NCBI GenBank assembly: GCA_023138975.1
Contig: JAGLON010000058.1
Location: 20,922-84,921 of the forward strand
Direction of reading: 5' to 3'
Length of the DNA: 64,000 nt
Source: Candidatus Zixiibacteriota bacterium
GTDB lineage: Bacteria > Zixibacteria > MSB-5A5 > GN15 > JAAZOE01
Positions within the stretch are counted from its first letter, which is position 1. The number at the start of each line of letters is the position of its first letter. This document shows positions 51,063 to 61,675 of this stretch, piece by piece. The notes under the pieces are model-generated. The model had not been told where the DNA came from and made no database searches. It saw only the letters and a program-made list of their open reading frames with translations. The position numbers were made by a program, and so were the translations under genes.

Positions 51063-52382
51063 TTACCCATTCACCTTTTTATCAAGAAAACCGGTTAGTT
51101 CGGAAATCTTAAGGCGGGACTGCTCCATCGTGTCGCGGTCACGCACTGTGACCGTCTCGTCTTCCATCGTATCACCATCAACAGTAATACAGTACGGCGT
51201 GCCGATTTCATCCTGACGACGATAACGCCGACCGACAGCACCGCCCTCATCATAGAAAACCTTGAACCGTTTCTGTAATTCATCGTGAATCTTATGAGCC
51301 ATCTCCGGCATACCCTGTTTCTTGACTAGCGGAAATATAGCCGCCTTAAACGGCGCGATTTTCGGTGACAAGTTTAGCGTAACTCTGGTGTCGCCCTTGA
51401 CTTCTTCTTCGGAATAAGCATCGACAAGGCAAGTCAACAGAGTCCGGTCGCATCCGGCTGAGGTTTCGATGATATACGGAAGGTATTTTTCCTTGGTCTG
51501 TTCATCCCAGTAGCGCAGGTCTTTGCCGGTCGCTTCTTTGTGCCGGGACAGGTCAAAGTCGGTCCGGTTGTGGACCCCTTCGAGCTCTTTCCAGCCAAAA
51601 GAAAACTCATACTCGATATCGGTAGCCGCTTTGGCATAGTGAGCCAGGTCGTTCGGACCGTGTGGAGCCCAGCGAAGTTTGCTTTCGGTGATGCCGAGAT
51701 CGAGGTAGAACTGCCAGCGTTTTTCTTTCCAGTACTCAAACCATTTTTCATCTTCGGACGGCTGGACGAAAAACTGCATTTCCATCTGTTCGAACTCACG
51801 GGTACGGAAGATAAAATTACCGGGTGTGATTTCATTCCTAAACGCCTTACCAATCTGGGCGATTCCGAACGGAATTTTTTGGCGCGAAGGACCCTGTACA
51901 TTCAGGAAGTTGACATAGATTCCCTGAGCGGTTTCGGGACGGAGATAGACGATATTGGATTCGGATTCGAGCGGTCCCATGAAAGTCTTGAACATCAGGT
52001 TAAACTGGCGCGGTTCGGTCAGTTCACCGCCGCAGTTGGGACAGGATTCGGTGGTGATATCATCGGCCCGGAAACGGGATTTACATTTTTTACAGTCAAC
52101 TAACGGATCGGAAAATTCTCCAACGTGGCCGGAGGTTATCCAGACTTTGGGGTGCATAAGAATCGCCGCGTCGAGACCTTCGATGTCGGCTCGCTTGTGA
52201 ACCATCTCTTTCCACCAGAAGTCTTTGATGTTCCGCTTGAGTTCGGCTCCGAGAGGACCGTAGTCCCAGCAGGCGTTAATGCCGCCGTAGATTTCGGAAG
52301 AGGGGAATACATATCCGCGTCGTTTGCAGAGCGATACCAGTTTATCCATGAACTCGTCTTTGAATTTCTTTTTCTTACCCAC
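51063..52382 (-). CDS. glyQS: Glycyl-tRNA synthetase, dimeric class II type
   Basis: A 439-residue class II synthetase of the alpha2 type. It has the N-terminal [26 protein letters not shown], a zinc-ribbon-like insert CKKC...CPNCGGE (about residues 97-120), motif 2 [21 protein letters not shown], motif 3-region [10 protein letters not shown], and the anticodon-binding domain to the end. GTG start; GGAGG lies 10 nt upstream in the recO stop region. Last gene of eno-ftsB-recO-glyQS; recO next to glycyl-tRNA synthetase is a common order. Confidence 0.95.
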   Translation of the reverse strand: MGKKKKFKDEFMDKLVSLCKRRGYVFPSSEIYGGINACWDYGPLGAELKRNIKDFWWKEMVHKRADIEGLDAAILMHPKVWITSGHVGEFSDPLVDCKKCKSRFRADDITTESCPNCGGELTEPRQFNLMFKTFMGPLESESNIVYLRPETAQGIYVNFLNVQGPSRQKIPFGIAQIGKAFRNEITPGNFIFRTREFEQMEMQFFVQPSEDEKWFEYWKEKRWQFYLDLGITESKLRWAPHGPNDLAHYAKAATDIEYEFSFGWKELEGVHNRTDFDLSRHKEATGKDLRYWDEQTKEKYLPYIIETSAGCDRTLLTCLVDAYSEEEVKGDTRVTLNLSPKIAPFKAAIFPLVKKQGMPEMAHKIHDELQKRFKVFYDEGGAVGRRYRRQDEIGTPYCITVDGDTMEDETVTVRDRDTMEQSRLKISELTGFLDKKVNG

Positions 52383-52388
52383 TTGTCG

Positions 52389-53198
52389 TCATCCTCCGTA
52401 AGTTTTGACCGCTTTGGAAAGCTTATCTAAAAAGTCAAAAGATTTCAGTTTTTTCATTGTGCCCGCGTGGAACTTTAACAACGTCGTCAAGATATCGACC
52501 ATCAGATTCAAATCACTTAGACTAATCGGTATTTTTGACGCCTCCACCAGCGAGGCTTCCATCAGCCTCACCAAGCGAGCGTGGAAATCGGGTTTGAGAC
52601 CGATTAAGCTATTCTCGCCGGGCATCTTTTTACGGCAACTGCCGCAGACCATTCCACCCCGTTCTATACTAAGCAGAAGAGTTTCATCTTCCGCTACTAC
52701 CGTTCGGATATCTTTACCGCAACCGGCACAGCCGACTAAATTAGGGCGAAAACCCAATAATGAGACAAGGCGCAATATATATCCGGCAAAGAGGCCCGGC
52801 AACCGCTTTTTCTCGATTGAGTCGGTCATTCGCAAGAAAGAGAGGGTAATCTGATAGCAAACTGCCTGAGGTTCTCCGGCTTCAAGGAGATTGTTGAGTG
52901 TTTCCAGAGCGGCTGAGGCAAATGTTAATCGTCCCAGTTGTCCGTCTTTTTCAAACATGAAGACTTCGACCGGATCAACGTCCGACAAATAACCGGAAGC
53001 TTTCTCGCCCCGGATATAGCAGGAGAACTCAAGCCGGGAAAACTTAAGCGCCCGGCCACGCTTGCCGTTGATCTTTTTTGATCCTTTGACGGTGAGTGAA
53101 ATTTTCCCGCAGTCGGGAGTAAAAACATTGAGAGTCTGAGATGATTCTGACCAGTCAGCGCTGGATAGAATTATTCCCTCGGTTTTATGCAGTGCCAT
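52389..53198 (-). CDS. recO: DNA repair protein RecO
   Basis: A 269-residue recombination mediator. The N-terminal OB-fold (ALHKTEGIILSSADWSESSQTLNVFTPDCGKISLTVKGSKK) is followed by a helical domain with the four-Cys zinc site CAGCGKD...CGSCRKK (about residues 167-200). It helps load RecA onto SSB-coated gaps with RecR. It starts 1 nt after ftsB and ends 6 nt before glyQS. Confidence 0.93.
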   Translation of the reverse strand: MALHKTEGIILSSADWSESSQTLNVFTPDCGKISLTVKGSKKINGKRGRALKFSRLEFSCYIRGEKASGYLSDVDPVEVFMFEKDGQLGRLTFASAALETLNNLLEAGEPQAVCYQITLSFLRMTDSIEKKRLPGLFAGYILRLVSLLGFRPNLVGCAGCGKDIRTVVAEDETLLLSIERGGMVCGSCRKKMPGENSLIGLKPDFHARLVRLMEASLVEASKIPISLSDLNLMVDILTTLLKFHAGTMKKLKSFDFLDKLSKAVKTYGG

Positions 53199-53199
53199 A

Positions 53200-53556
53200 T
53201 CAGTGGGATTTGAATTTCATGTGATAAATAGTTTCGCCGGAGCGCGAGTACCCAAAACGGGTTCGGGCCAGATATTCAATAAAATGCGGATCTGATTCCA
53301 GACGGCGTAACCGGTACTTGAAGTCGGCTGCCTCGGTTACGGTTTGCAGATAATTATCTTCGAGAATATCGCGTTGATCAATGAGCCGGTGAATACGGAA
53401 CAAACCGTAGTCACCGGCACAAAATAGATATATCAAATACAACGCGCCAAAGCCGATAAGAATACTCTTGGTCTTTCTTTTTACGCCATGCTCAAATTCA
53501 GCCAAACGGCCAATAAGCTGACGGGTGACCTTTTTTGTTAGTTTCTCTTCAGCCAT
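53200..53556 (-). CDS. ftsB: FtsB/DivIC-like septum formation protein
   Basis: A 118-residue bitopic protein: a basic cytoplasmic N-terminus, one membrane helix (about residues 31-50), a coiled coil (about 55-85: RLIDQRDILEDNYLQTV) and the family's closing motif (IEYLARTRFGYSRSGETIYH). In division, FtsB-type proteins complex with FtsL and FtsQ. The position directly after eno, as in many bacteria, supports the call. Confidence 0.85.
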   Translation of the reverse strand: MAEEKLTKKVTRQLIGRLAEFEHGVKRKTKSILIGFGALYLIYLFCAGDYGLFRIHRLIDQRDILEDNYLQTVTEAADFKYRLRRLESDPHFIEYLARTRFGYSRSGETIYHMKFKSH

Positions 53557-53571
53557 AGCAACGCAAAAGTC

Positions 53572-54891
<1,320 letters not shown>

Positions 54892-54963
54892 TTATGCAGA
54901 GTCAAAATCTATACGAACTGTTCGGCCAAAAGCAAGTTTAATTTATATGACTCTAATTCAAAA

Positions 54964-54992
54964 TTGACTTAAAAAGGTCAAACCGCTATTTT
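54964..54992 (+). promoter_or_regulatory. Promoter abutting the 54998 start
   Basis: TTGACT (54964-54969), 17 bp, TATTTT (54987-54992). The ATG follows after 5 nt with no Shine-Dalgarno, so the transcript should begin at the start codon. Confidence 0.55.
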
Positions 54993-54997
54993 TTACC

Positions 54998-57241
54998 ATG
55001 AATAACAGGCTAATAATTTCGGCGGTATTAGTCCTGACGTTGTGGATAGCTTCTAGCGGGTTATTTGCAAATAGTCTCGACGACAAAATCCGGGCATCTG
55101 AATCGGATCTCAAAGTATTTTGTTTGGCGACCTCAATTGAACAAATTCAATGGTCGGCCTTGCTGTATCTAAATCAAAACTTCGGTGCGGAGATTTTTAT
55201 AGGTATCCTCCAAACCGCTCCCGAATTCGGATGTATTTCTTATTCGAGTAAAAACGGGCAATTTCATTATTTGCCTATCGGAAGACCATCGGGGATGAGT
55301 GATGAAACTCTGGCTGATTCCATGGTAACGTGCATGTTCAACGGCGGTTATCCGGACATTGCCTTGGTTAGCCCGTCAAGTCCTGCTGACTCATCACTTC
55401 TGACTTCTGTTTTACAGGCTATGCAAACCGCTTCCATGCGGGATGTCATCACCCTGACTAACTTGGAGCGAATATTCATTCAGGGAAAAAGCGGGACCGC
55501 CGCCGATGTAATTCTAAACGATGCTGAAATATACCAGCAACTCAAATCGATAGCGGATGAGATTGCCGTTGAGCTTCCTATTCTTGGTGAAATAGTATAT
55601 CAGCCCCAGCGATTTCGCTGGTATTATCGATTAGATAAAAATGGTTCGAGCGGGAAAAGTGATTTTTTAAGCGGCATCGACCGCTTTCGTCTTCCTGAAA
55701 TTATCAGCGATTTAGTAAACGATGGTCCAGAACAAAAGAATTTGCTGAATCGGTTAAACCGTTTCCGCTCATATATTCGAGCTTCATATAGTCCCCGATT
55801 GGGACCTTCTGAAAAACTGCGATTGTTATTGTCGGCTTATGCAGAAATAACCAGATTAGAACAAATGATTCAAGCCGGTACCGGAAACCTGGCTGGGACC
55901 AGAGTCTTGTATCGGGCGCAGATGGTCCGTTATAAAACATCGTTAGCGGTCAGCGAAGCAGTCGGTGTGGATTGGACCGGGCGTTTAATCCTGAGGGACA
56001 CGCCTTTTGGCAAAAGCGGGAAGCTGCAGTTGGAACTTGATTTGTCAGGGCCACTGCCGGTTGAATTGTCATATTTTAAATTTCATCCCGCCGCTGGGCA
56101 AGCAGTAATAATTGATTCAATATCTACCGTGGTACAGCCTCATCAAAAGTTGTACCGTGAATATCCAATTGAGCTTGACAGCATCAAGTTTGATGATGCC
56201 CGGGCCGACTCTGCTTTGTTTTCAATTGAACTGGTAATCGAAGGTCTCTCAATGGACCTGTTTATCTCATATGCCGATTATGGGGATGAAGACGTCTCGA
56301 TTACTTGGCTGCCTGGCTATGCGATATTATCCCCGTTTAGGGATGGCGATATCACGTCTCTGGCACAAACATTTGACTGGCAGATTAAAATCACTAAACC
56401 TTATAATAGTGAATTCAAAGCCCGACTGCTTATAGATAATCCCGATGTCGTTGTGGTTGGAAGTTATCGCAAGGATATTGTTATACCCGAAGGTGTTACA
56501 ACTAAATACATTGATATACATCTGGCGGCCGGCCGGTCGATTGAATACAACAAAGAAAAGATTACCGCACGGCTGATGTCCGGCGGTAAACTGCTGGCCT
56601 CGACTTCAGCCAATGTGAGGATTGTTCGCTCAAGTGTACCCGATACCAGAGATATTGCCTTTATTCCGGATAAAACGGGTAAGTTGGAAGATTTCCTTCG
56701 GATGGCTAAGGTTTCCTTTAAGCCTTTTACAGCGCATAGTCTGACTCGAGCTACTCTGGATGCCTATGATTTACTGATTATCGGCGAAGACGCCTCGGAT
56801 TATTACGGTATTCTCCGGAGCGTCAATAGCCGATTAAGAAAGTTTGTTAGAAACGGCGGTGATATATTAATTCTGGGGCAGTCCTTCGGATGGCCGCCGG
56901 ATATTTTTGAGTTTCCGATATATACATCTCAAAACAGCCGATTGTTTTCACCAGTAGTAAAGGCAGCAAAACATAGAATTTTGACCTCACCTTTTACAAT
57001 ACAAACCGGTCAATTGTTCAGCGAAATGAAAGGACATTATTCAGGCTGGTCGGCAATTATGGAAGATGGTTCGGAAATAATATCCGCCGGGGAACACGGC
57101 AGTTATTTACGGGTTTCAACAGTAGGAGACGGTCGAATCATCTATTGCGGATTACCGCTTTTGGATATGGCCGGGAAACTAAATGTAGAGGCGATTCACT
57201 TATTAGCGAATCTGTTGAATTTTGGGCATGGCAACAAGTAA
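54998..57241 (+). CDS. Exported protein with C-terminal amidotransferase-like domain
   Basis: A 747-residue protein with a signal peptide (about 1-24, LFA|N). The N-terminal 300 residues are helical and unrecognised. A beta-sandwich region follows (about 325-540: GKLQLELDLSGPLPVELSYFKFHP). The last 190 residues have a class I glutamine amidotransferase/ThuA-like pattern (YDLLIIGEDASD, LRKFVRNGGDILILGQSFGWP, GDGRIIYCGLPLLD) without an obvious catalytic Cys-His-Glu triad. Function unknown. It overlaps the ABC exporter start, so the three genes are one operon. Confidence 0.75.
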   Translation: MNNRLIISAVLVLTLWIASSGLFANSLDDKIRASESDLKVFCLATSIEQIQWSALLYLNQNFGAEIFIGILQTAPEFGCISYSSKNGQFHYLPIGRPSGMSDETLADSMVTCMFNGGYPDIALVSPSSPADSSLLTSVLQAMQTASMRDVITLTNLERIFIQGKSGTAADVILNDAEIYQQLKSIADEIAVELPILGEIVYQPQRFRWYYRLDKNGSSGKSDFLSGIDRFRLPEIISDLVNDGPEQKNLLNRLNRFRSYIRASYSPRLGPSEKLRLLLSAYAEITRLEQMIQAGTGNLAGTRVLYRAQMVRYKTSLAVSEAVGVDWTGRLILRDTPFGKSGKLQLELDLSGPLPVELSYFKFHPAAGQAVIIDSISTVVQPHQKLYREYPIELDSIKFDDARADSALFSIELVIEGLSMDLFISYADYGDEDVSITWLPGYAILSPFRDGDITSLAQTFDWQIKITKPYNSEFKARLLIDNPDVVVVGSYRKDIVIPEGVTTKYIDIHLAAGRSIEYNKEKITARLMSGGKLLASTSANVRIVRSSVPDTRDIAFIPDKTGKLEDFLRMAKVSFKPFTAHSLTRATLDAYDLLIIGEDASDYYGILRSVNSRLRKFVRNGGDILILGQSFGWPPDIFEFPIYTSQNSRLFSPVVKAAKHRILTSPFTIQTGQLFSEMKGHYSGWSAIMEDGSEIISAGEHGSYLRVSTVGDGRIIYCGLPLLDMAGKLNVEAIHLLANLLNFGHGNK

Positions 57242-59000
57242 GGGTGGACTGTTTGTCCACCTCATTCCAATAATAAAGAAGCATTCAGGTTATATCTGGG
57301 TCGGTGCCGTTGCAACTTTATTTGCTAACAGTCTGGCTTTGATTGTACCCTATCTCATTAAACTGTCCATTGAGGTCATTGAGAAGGGTGAACCTGTTTC
57401 AATAATCTTTACCTATTGTCTCTATATGATAGGGTTAACGATCGTGGCCGGGTTATTCCGGTTCACGATGCGGCGTACAATTATCTGGGCTTCCCGAAAA
57501 GCTGAATATGATATTCGCGGACTGATGTTTACGAAATGGCTGGAGCTGGATTCGTCCTACTATGATCTCACCAAAACCGGCAAGCTGATGGCTCATGCGA
57601 CCAATGATATTGAGGCGGTTCGGATGATGACCGGTCCCGGTATCATGCATATTCTAAATACAATTATTTCAACTGTTGTCGCTATCGGATTCATGAGTTC
57701 ACTATCGGTTCAACTTACGATTGCAACGGTTCTGCCTTTGCTTATGCTGGCTCTTTCTTATAATGTGCTGGGACAGTTAGTTCACAAAAAGTTTACTAAG
57801 ATTCAGGAACATTTTGCCTATATGACTTCTCAGGTACAGGAAAATATTGCCGGAATAAGAGTCATAAAGGCTTATGGCAGGGAAGAATCGGAAATCAACC
57901 GCTTCGAAAAGATCTCGCAAGAGTATGCCGATATGAATCTGGACATGATGAAAATCTATGGCTTTTTCAGGCCTCTGCTGTTTGCAATCTCCGGGGGAGT
58001 CAGTTTGCTGGTCTTATATGTCGGCGGTAAACAGGTTGCTGCCGGAACAATTAGCCTCGGTACTCTGGTAGCGTTTTTCGGATATTTGGGATGGCTGGTG
58101 TGGCCGATGATGGCTCTGGGCTGGGTCATTTCTTTGTATCAAAGAGGCACGGCCTCTTTAAAACGAATCAACACAATCTTAAATACTGAAACAAAGATTG
58201 TCAATTCCGGTGAAAAAGCGGCACCTCAACGGGATATTACAGGTTCTATCGAGTTTAGAAATTTGAATTTTACTTATCCCGCATCCAAAGACGAACAACC
58301 GCCTGAAATATTAAAAAGTATTAGCCTTACTATTGAAGCTGGCTCGCGTGTCGGAATCACCGGCCCGACCGGTTCCGGCAAGACAACCCTGGTGTCACTG
58401 ATACCACGGCTTTATCCGGCCAAACCGGGAGAATTATTCATAGAAGGTATCGACAGTACCCTATGGCCGCTTGAAAAATTACGGGCAGCAATAGGATATG
58501 TGTCTCAAGAGACTTTTTTATTCTCAGATACGCTCGAGGCAAATATCAACTTCTCTTCTGATGAAGTTTCTCCGGAGAAAATTATAGAAAGCGCTCGTTT
58601 AGCGGCACTGCATGAGGATGTTGAGGGGTTCCCCGAAAAGTACGATACGATTTTGGGTGAACGCGGTATTACTTTATCGGGTGGTCAAAAACAGCGAGCA
58701 GCATTAGCCCGTGCGATTCTCAAGTCGCCCTCTATTATTATCCTCGATGACGCCACCAGTTCAGTGGATACTGAGACAGAACAGGATATTTTTAAAAATC
58801 TTAACGAGGTTCTTCCGGGACGGACATCAATTATTATTTCTCATCGGATTTCGAGCCTCAAGGACTGCGACAAGATAATCTATCTGGACAATGGCGTTAT
58901 TGCCGAAGAGGGTTCGCATGAAGCTCTTATCGCCCAAGGCGGAATGTATGCGTTACTTTATAAACGTCAGATGATGGAAGACAAGCTGGAGAACATGTAA
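57228..59000 (+). CDS. ABC exporter half-transporter, degenerate-site subunit
   Basis: A 590-residue type IV (ABCB-like) exporter: six membrane helices in about residues 15-310, then an ATPase domain. Walker A is GPTGSGKTT (about 386-394), Q-loop YVSQETFLFS, signature TLSGGQKQR canonical. Walker B IIILDDATSSVD has Asp in place of the catalytic Glu; the H-loop is SHR. The partner at 59001 has the opposite pattern, as in TM287/288-type heterodimers. Starts at ATG 57228 inside the end of the upstream gene; a TTG two codons earlier is also possible. Confidence 0.93.
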   Translation: MATSKGGLFVHLIPIIKKHSGYIWVGAVATLFANSLALIVPYLIKLSIEVIEKGEPVSIIFTYCLYMIGLTIVAGLFRFTMRRTIIWASRKAEYDIRGLMFTKWLELDSSYYDLTKTGKLMAHATNDIEAVRMMTGPGIMHILNTIISTVVAIGFMSSLSVQLTIATVLPLLMLALSYNVLGQLVHKKFTKIQEHFAYMTSQVQENIAGIRVIKAYGREESEINRFEKISQEYADMNLDMMKIYGFFRPLLFAISGGVSLLVLYVGGKQVAAGTISLGTLVAFFGYLGWLVWPMMALGWVISLYQRGTASLKRINTILNTETKIVNSGEKAAPQRDITGSIEFRNLNFTYPASKDEQPPEILKSISLTIEAGSRVGITGPTGSGKTTLVSLIPRLYPAKPGELFIEGIDSTLWPLEKLRAAIGYVSQETFLFSDTLEANINFSSDEVSPEKIIESARLAALHEDVEGFPEKYDTILGERGITLSGGQKQRAALARAILKSPSIIILDDATSSVDTETEQDIFKNLNEVLPGRTSIIISHRISSLKDCDKIIYLDNGVIAEEGSHEALIAQGGMYALLYKRQMMEDKLENM

Positions 59001-60791
59001 TTGGCCAAGGCTGACTCATATCACGAAGAGGAAGTGCTGGGTAAGGCGTATGACTCCAAGCTTATGCGCCGGCTGCTGACCTATTTGAAGCCTTATAAGG
59101 CACGTGTCTTTTGGTCAACGGTCTTGCTTTTCATTGTAACCGCGCTTCAGCTGACCGGGCCGGTCTTGATGCAGATTGCCATTGATGATTATATCTCGGT
59201 CGGTGATAATGACGGTCTGACTCGCATCGCACTATTATACTTAGGCGTCTTGATAGCAGCCTTTATCCTCGGATATATTCAGTTCTATAGCATGCAAGTT
59301 ATCGGTCAGTCGGTCATGTGCGATATCCGCATGCAGACGTTTAAGCACCTGCAGAAAATGCATCTTGGATTTTTTGACAAAAATCCGGTGGGGCGTTTGG
59401 TTACCCGCGTTACGAATGATGTCAATGTTTTAAATGAATTGTTCTCGTCCGGTGTTGTGGCCGTTATTGGCGATTTGCTGACCTTGGTTGGAATCATTAT
59501 CGCGATGTTGTATTACAGCTGGGAGTTGACGTTGATATCATTCGCGGTTTTACCGTTTATGGTAGTCGCGACGATTGTTTTTAGAAATATTGTCAGAAAA
59601 ATATACCGTGAAGTGCGGGCGAAAATCGCGCGGATTAACGCCTTTTTGCAAGAGCACCTTACCGGAATGTCAGTGGTACAGCTTTTTAATCAGGAAAAGC
59701 GGGCCTTTTTCAAGTTCGATAACATTAACCGGTCGCTCCGCAGCCAGCATTTTAAATCGATTTATTGCTATGCCACTTTCTTTCCGCTTGTGGAATTGAT
59801 TGAAGTCACGGCTGTTGTTCTTTTAATCTATTTCGGTGGAGTGAGAATCAGCACCGACCTGTTAACCTTTGGTGAATTGATAGCCTTTATTCATCTCGTA
59901 GAACGGTTCTTCCGGCCTCTGCGTGATTTGGCGGAGAAGTACAATATCTTGCAGTCATCGATGGCCTCATCCGAGCGCATCTTCAAAATGATTGACGAGG
60001 AGCCCGCCATATCGCCTCCAATCAGCCCAAAAACAATCGCTGATTTCAAGGGTAAAATTGAATTTGACAACGTGACTTTTGCTTATAACGAACCGGATAC
60101 GATTTTAAGTGATGTAAATTTCACTGTTAATCCGGGAGAAAAAGTCGCCATCGTCGGTTCGACTGGCGCAGGCAAGACATCACTTATTTCACTTCTGCTG
60201 AGATTTTATGACAGCCAGAAGGGAAGTATAAAAATCGACGGTGTGCCGCTTAAGGAGATGGACCCGAATTATGTTCGCTCGCATATGGCGCTGGTTTTAC
60301 AGGATGTGTTTATCTTCTCCGGGAATTTCAGCCGCAATATCGATTTGCATGATAATAAGATTACCGAACAAAAAATAGCCGAGGCGGCTCGGCAAGTTGG
60401 TATCGCCGATTATATTGAACGTCAACCGGATAAGTATGAAACCGAGGTTCAGGAGCGAGGGGCGACTCTCTCGACCGGACAGAAGCAACTGCTCTCCTTT
60501 GCCCGGGCATTGGCTTACGATCCTAAGATTTTAATCTTGGATGAGGCGACCAGTTCAGTTGATACTGAAACCGAAAATATAATCCAGAAAGCGCTGGAGC
60601 GTTTGATGCGGGGACGGACATCAATTATTATCGCTCACCGTTTGTCAACGATTGAAAAGGCTGACCGGATTCTGGTGATGCACAAAGGACAGCTTCGAGA
60701 AAGCGGTACTCACCGGGAATTATTGGAACAAAAGGGTATCTATCATACGTTATATCAGACACAGTTTGCTTTTGCCAACGGGACAAAATAA
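59001..60791 (+). CDS. ABC exporter half-transporter, catalytic-site subunit
   Basis: A 596-residue partner of the preceding subunit: six-helix exporter domain (about residues 25-320), Walker A GSTGAGKTS, Q-loop LVLQDVFIFSGN, non-canonical signature TLSTGQKQL. Walker B ILILDEATSSVD has the catalytic Glu intact; the H-loop is AHR. The complete composite ATP site is therefore made of this subunit's Walker motifs with the other's LSGGQ. TTG start directly after the previous TAA. Substrates of such exporters are usually lipids or drugs; the cargo is unknown here. Confidence 0.93.
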   Translation: MAKADSYHEEEVLGKAYDSKLMRRLLTYLKPYKARVFWSTVLLFIVTALQLTGPVLMQIAIDDYISVGDNDGLTRIALLYLGVLIAAFILGYIQFYSMQVIGQSVMCDIRMQTFKHLQKMHLGFFDKNPVGRLVTRVTNDVNVLNELFSSGVVAVIGDLLTLVGIIIAMLYYSWELTLISFAVLPFMVVATIVFRNIVRKIYREVRAKIARINAFLQEHLTGMSVVQLFNQEKRAFFKFDNINRSLRSQHFKSIYCYATFFPLVELIEVTAVVLLIYFGGVRISTDLLTFGELIAFIHLVERFFRPLRDLAEKYNILQSSMASSERIFKMIDEEPAISPPISPKTIADFKGKIEFDNVTFAYNEPDTILSDVNFTVNPGEKVAIVGSTGAGKTSLISLLLRFYDSQKGSIKIDGVPLKEMDPNYVRSHMALVLQDVFIFSGNFSRNIDLHDNKITEQKIAEAARQVGIADYIERQPDKYETEVQERGATLSTGQKQLLSFARALAYDPKILILDEATSSVDTETENIIQKALERLMRGRTSIIIAHRLSTIEKADRILVMHKGQLRESGTHRELLEQKGIYHTLYQTQFAFANGTK

Positions 60792-60792
60792 A

Positions 60793-61578
60793 ATGAAGAT
60801 TTATCGCAAAGAATGGAAATTTGCCAAGGATACCGCCGTAGCCACCGGGGATATACTTCTTAGAGGTCTCAAGAAAAAGAGAAAAGTCCATTTCAAGGGG
60901 CAGGTTGATCTCGTTACCCAAATAGATATTAAAGCCGAGAAGTTTATCACTTCACAAATTAAAAAGACATTCCCGAAGCATTCGGTTTTGGCCGAGGAAA
61001 GCGGCGTAACAGACAATCGATCAAAGTTCCAATGGATTATAGATCCCATCGATGGTACCACCAATTATGCTCACGGTTATCCTATGTTTTGTGTCTCAAT
61101 CGCGCTGGCTGTTGACAATAAGATGGTCTTAGGTGCTATTTACGACCCGATTCGTGATGAACTGTTTTACGCGCATCGGGAGCAGGGAGCGTTTTTGAAT
61201 CGCACACGGATACACGTAACAGATGAGAAGCATTTGATACATTCTCTGTTGGCCACCGGATTTCCGTATGACATTGCTAAGTCGAGAATAGACAATCTGC
61301 AAAACTTTGGCCGTATGTATAAAGATTCACGCGGGATTCGTCGGGGCGGATCGGCGGCGCTGGATCTGTGCTACTTGGCCTGTGGACGATTTGACGGTTT
61401 CTGGGAGCTAAAACTCCACCCGTGGGATACGGCGGCCGGGTTGGTATTGGTAGAAGAAGCCGGCGGTAAGGTGACGCAAATAGACGGCAAAAAATACTCT
61501 ATCTATAATAAAAATATCCTCGCCTCTAACAAACATATCCACAGCCAGATGAAAAAAGTGCTGTCGGCAAAGAAATAA
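60793..61578 (+). CDS. suhB: Inositol monophosphatase family protein
   Basis: A 261-residue Mg-dependent phosphatase. Metal ligands are seen in the AEESG segment, DPIDGTTNYAHG (about residues 80-91) and LKLHPWDTAAGLVLVEEAGG. These enzymes hydrolyse inositol-1-phosphate, and some act on other sugar phosphates or moonlight in rRNA processing (SuhB). It starts one base after the ABC gene stop. In view of the CDP-alcohol phosphatidyltransferase at 11652, an inositol role is possible but unproven. Confidence 0.92.
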   Translation: MKIYRKEWKFAKDTAVATGDILLRGLKKKRKVHFKGQVDLVTQIDIKAEKFITSQIKKTFPKHSVLAEESGVTDNRSKFQWIIDPIDGTTNYAHGYPMFCVSIALAVDNKMVLGAIYDPIRDELFYAHREQGAFLNRTRIHVTDEKHLIHSLLATGFPYDIAKSRIDNLQNFGRMYKDSRGIRRGGSAALDLCYLACGRFDGFWELKLHPWDTAAGLVLVEEAGGKVTQIDGKKYSIYNKNILASNKHIHSQMKKVLSAKK

Positions 61579-61598
61579 AATTTCATCCTGAAATCAGC

Positions 61599-61627
61599 TT
61601 GATTGCCTGACATAGATGATTTATTTT
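61599..61627 (+). promoter_or_regulatory. Putative promoter of the porin gene
   Basis: TTGATT (61599-61604), 17 bp, TATTTT (61622-61627). A small GATGAT/ATCATC hairpin overlaps the -10. Confidence 0.4.
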
Positions 61628-61675
61628 CATCATCAATAGATATAAGGCAATATCTAACAAGCAGGACAAGGCGGG

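Noticed and set aside
51540..52103. 187-codon frame antisense to glyQS
   Set aside because: Shadow of a clear synthetase gene.
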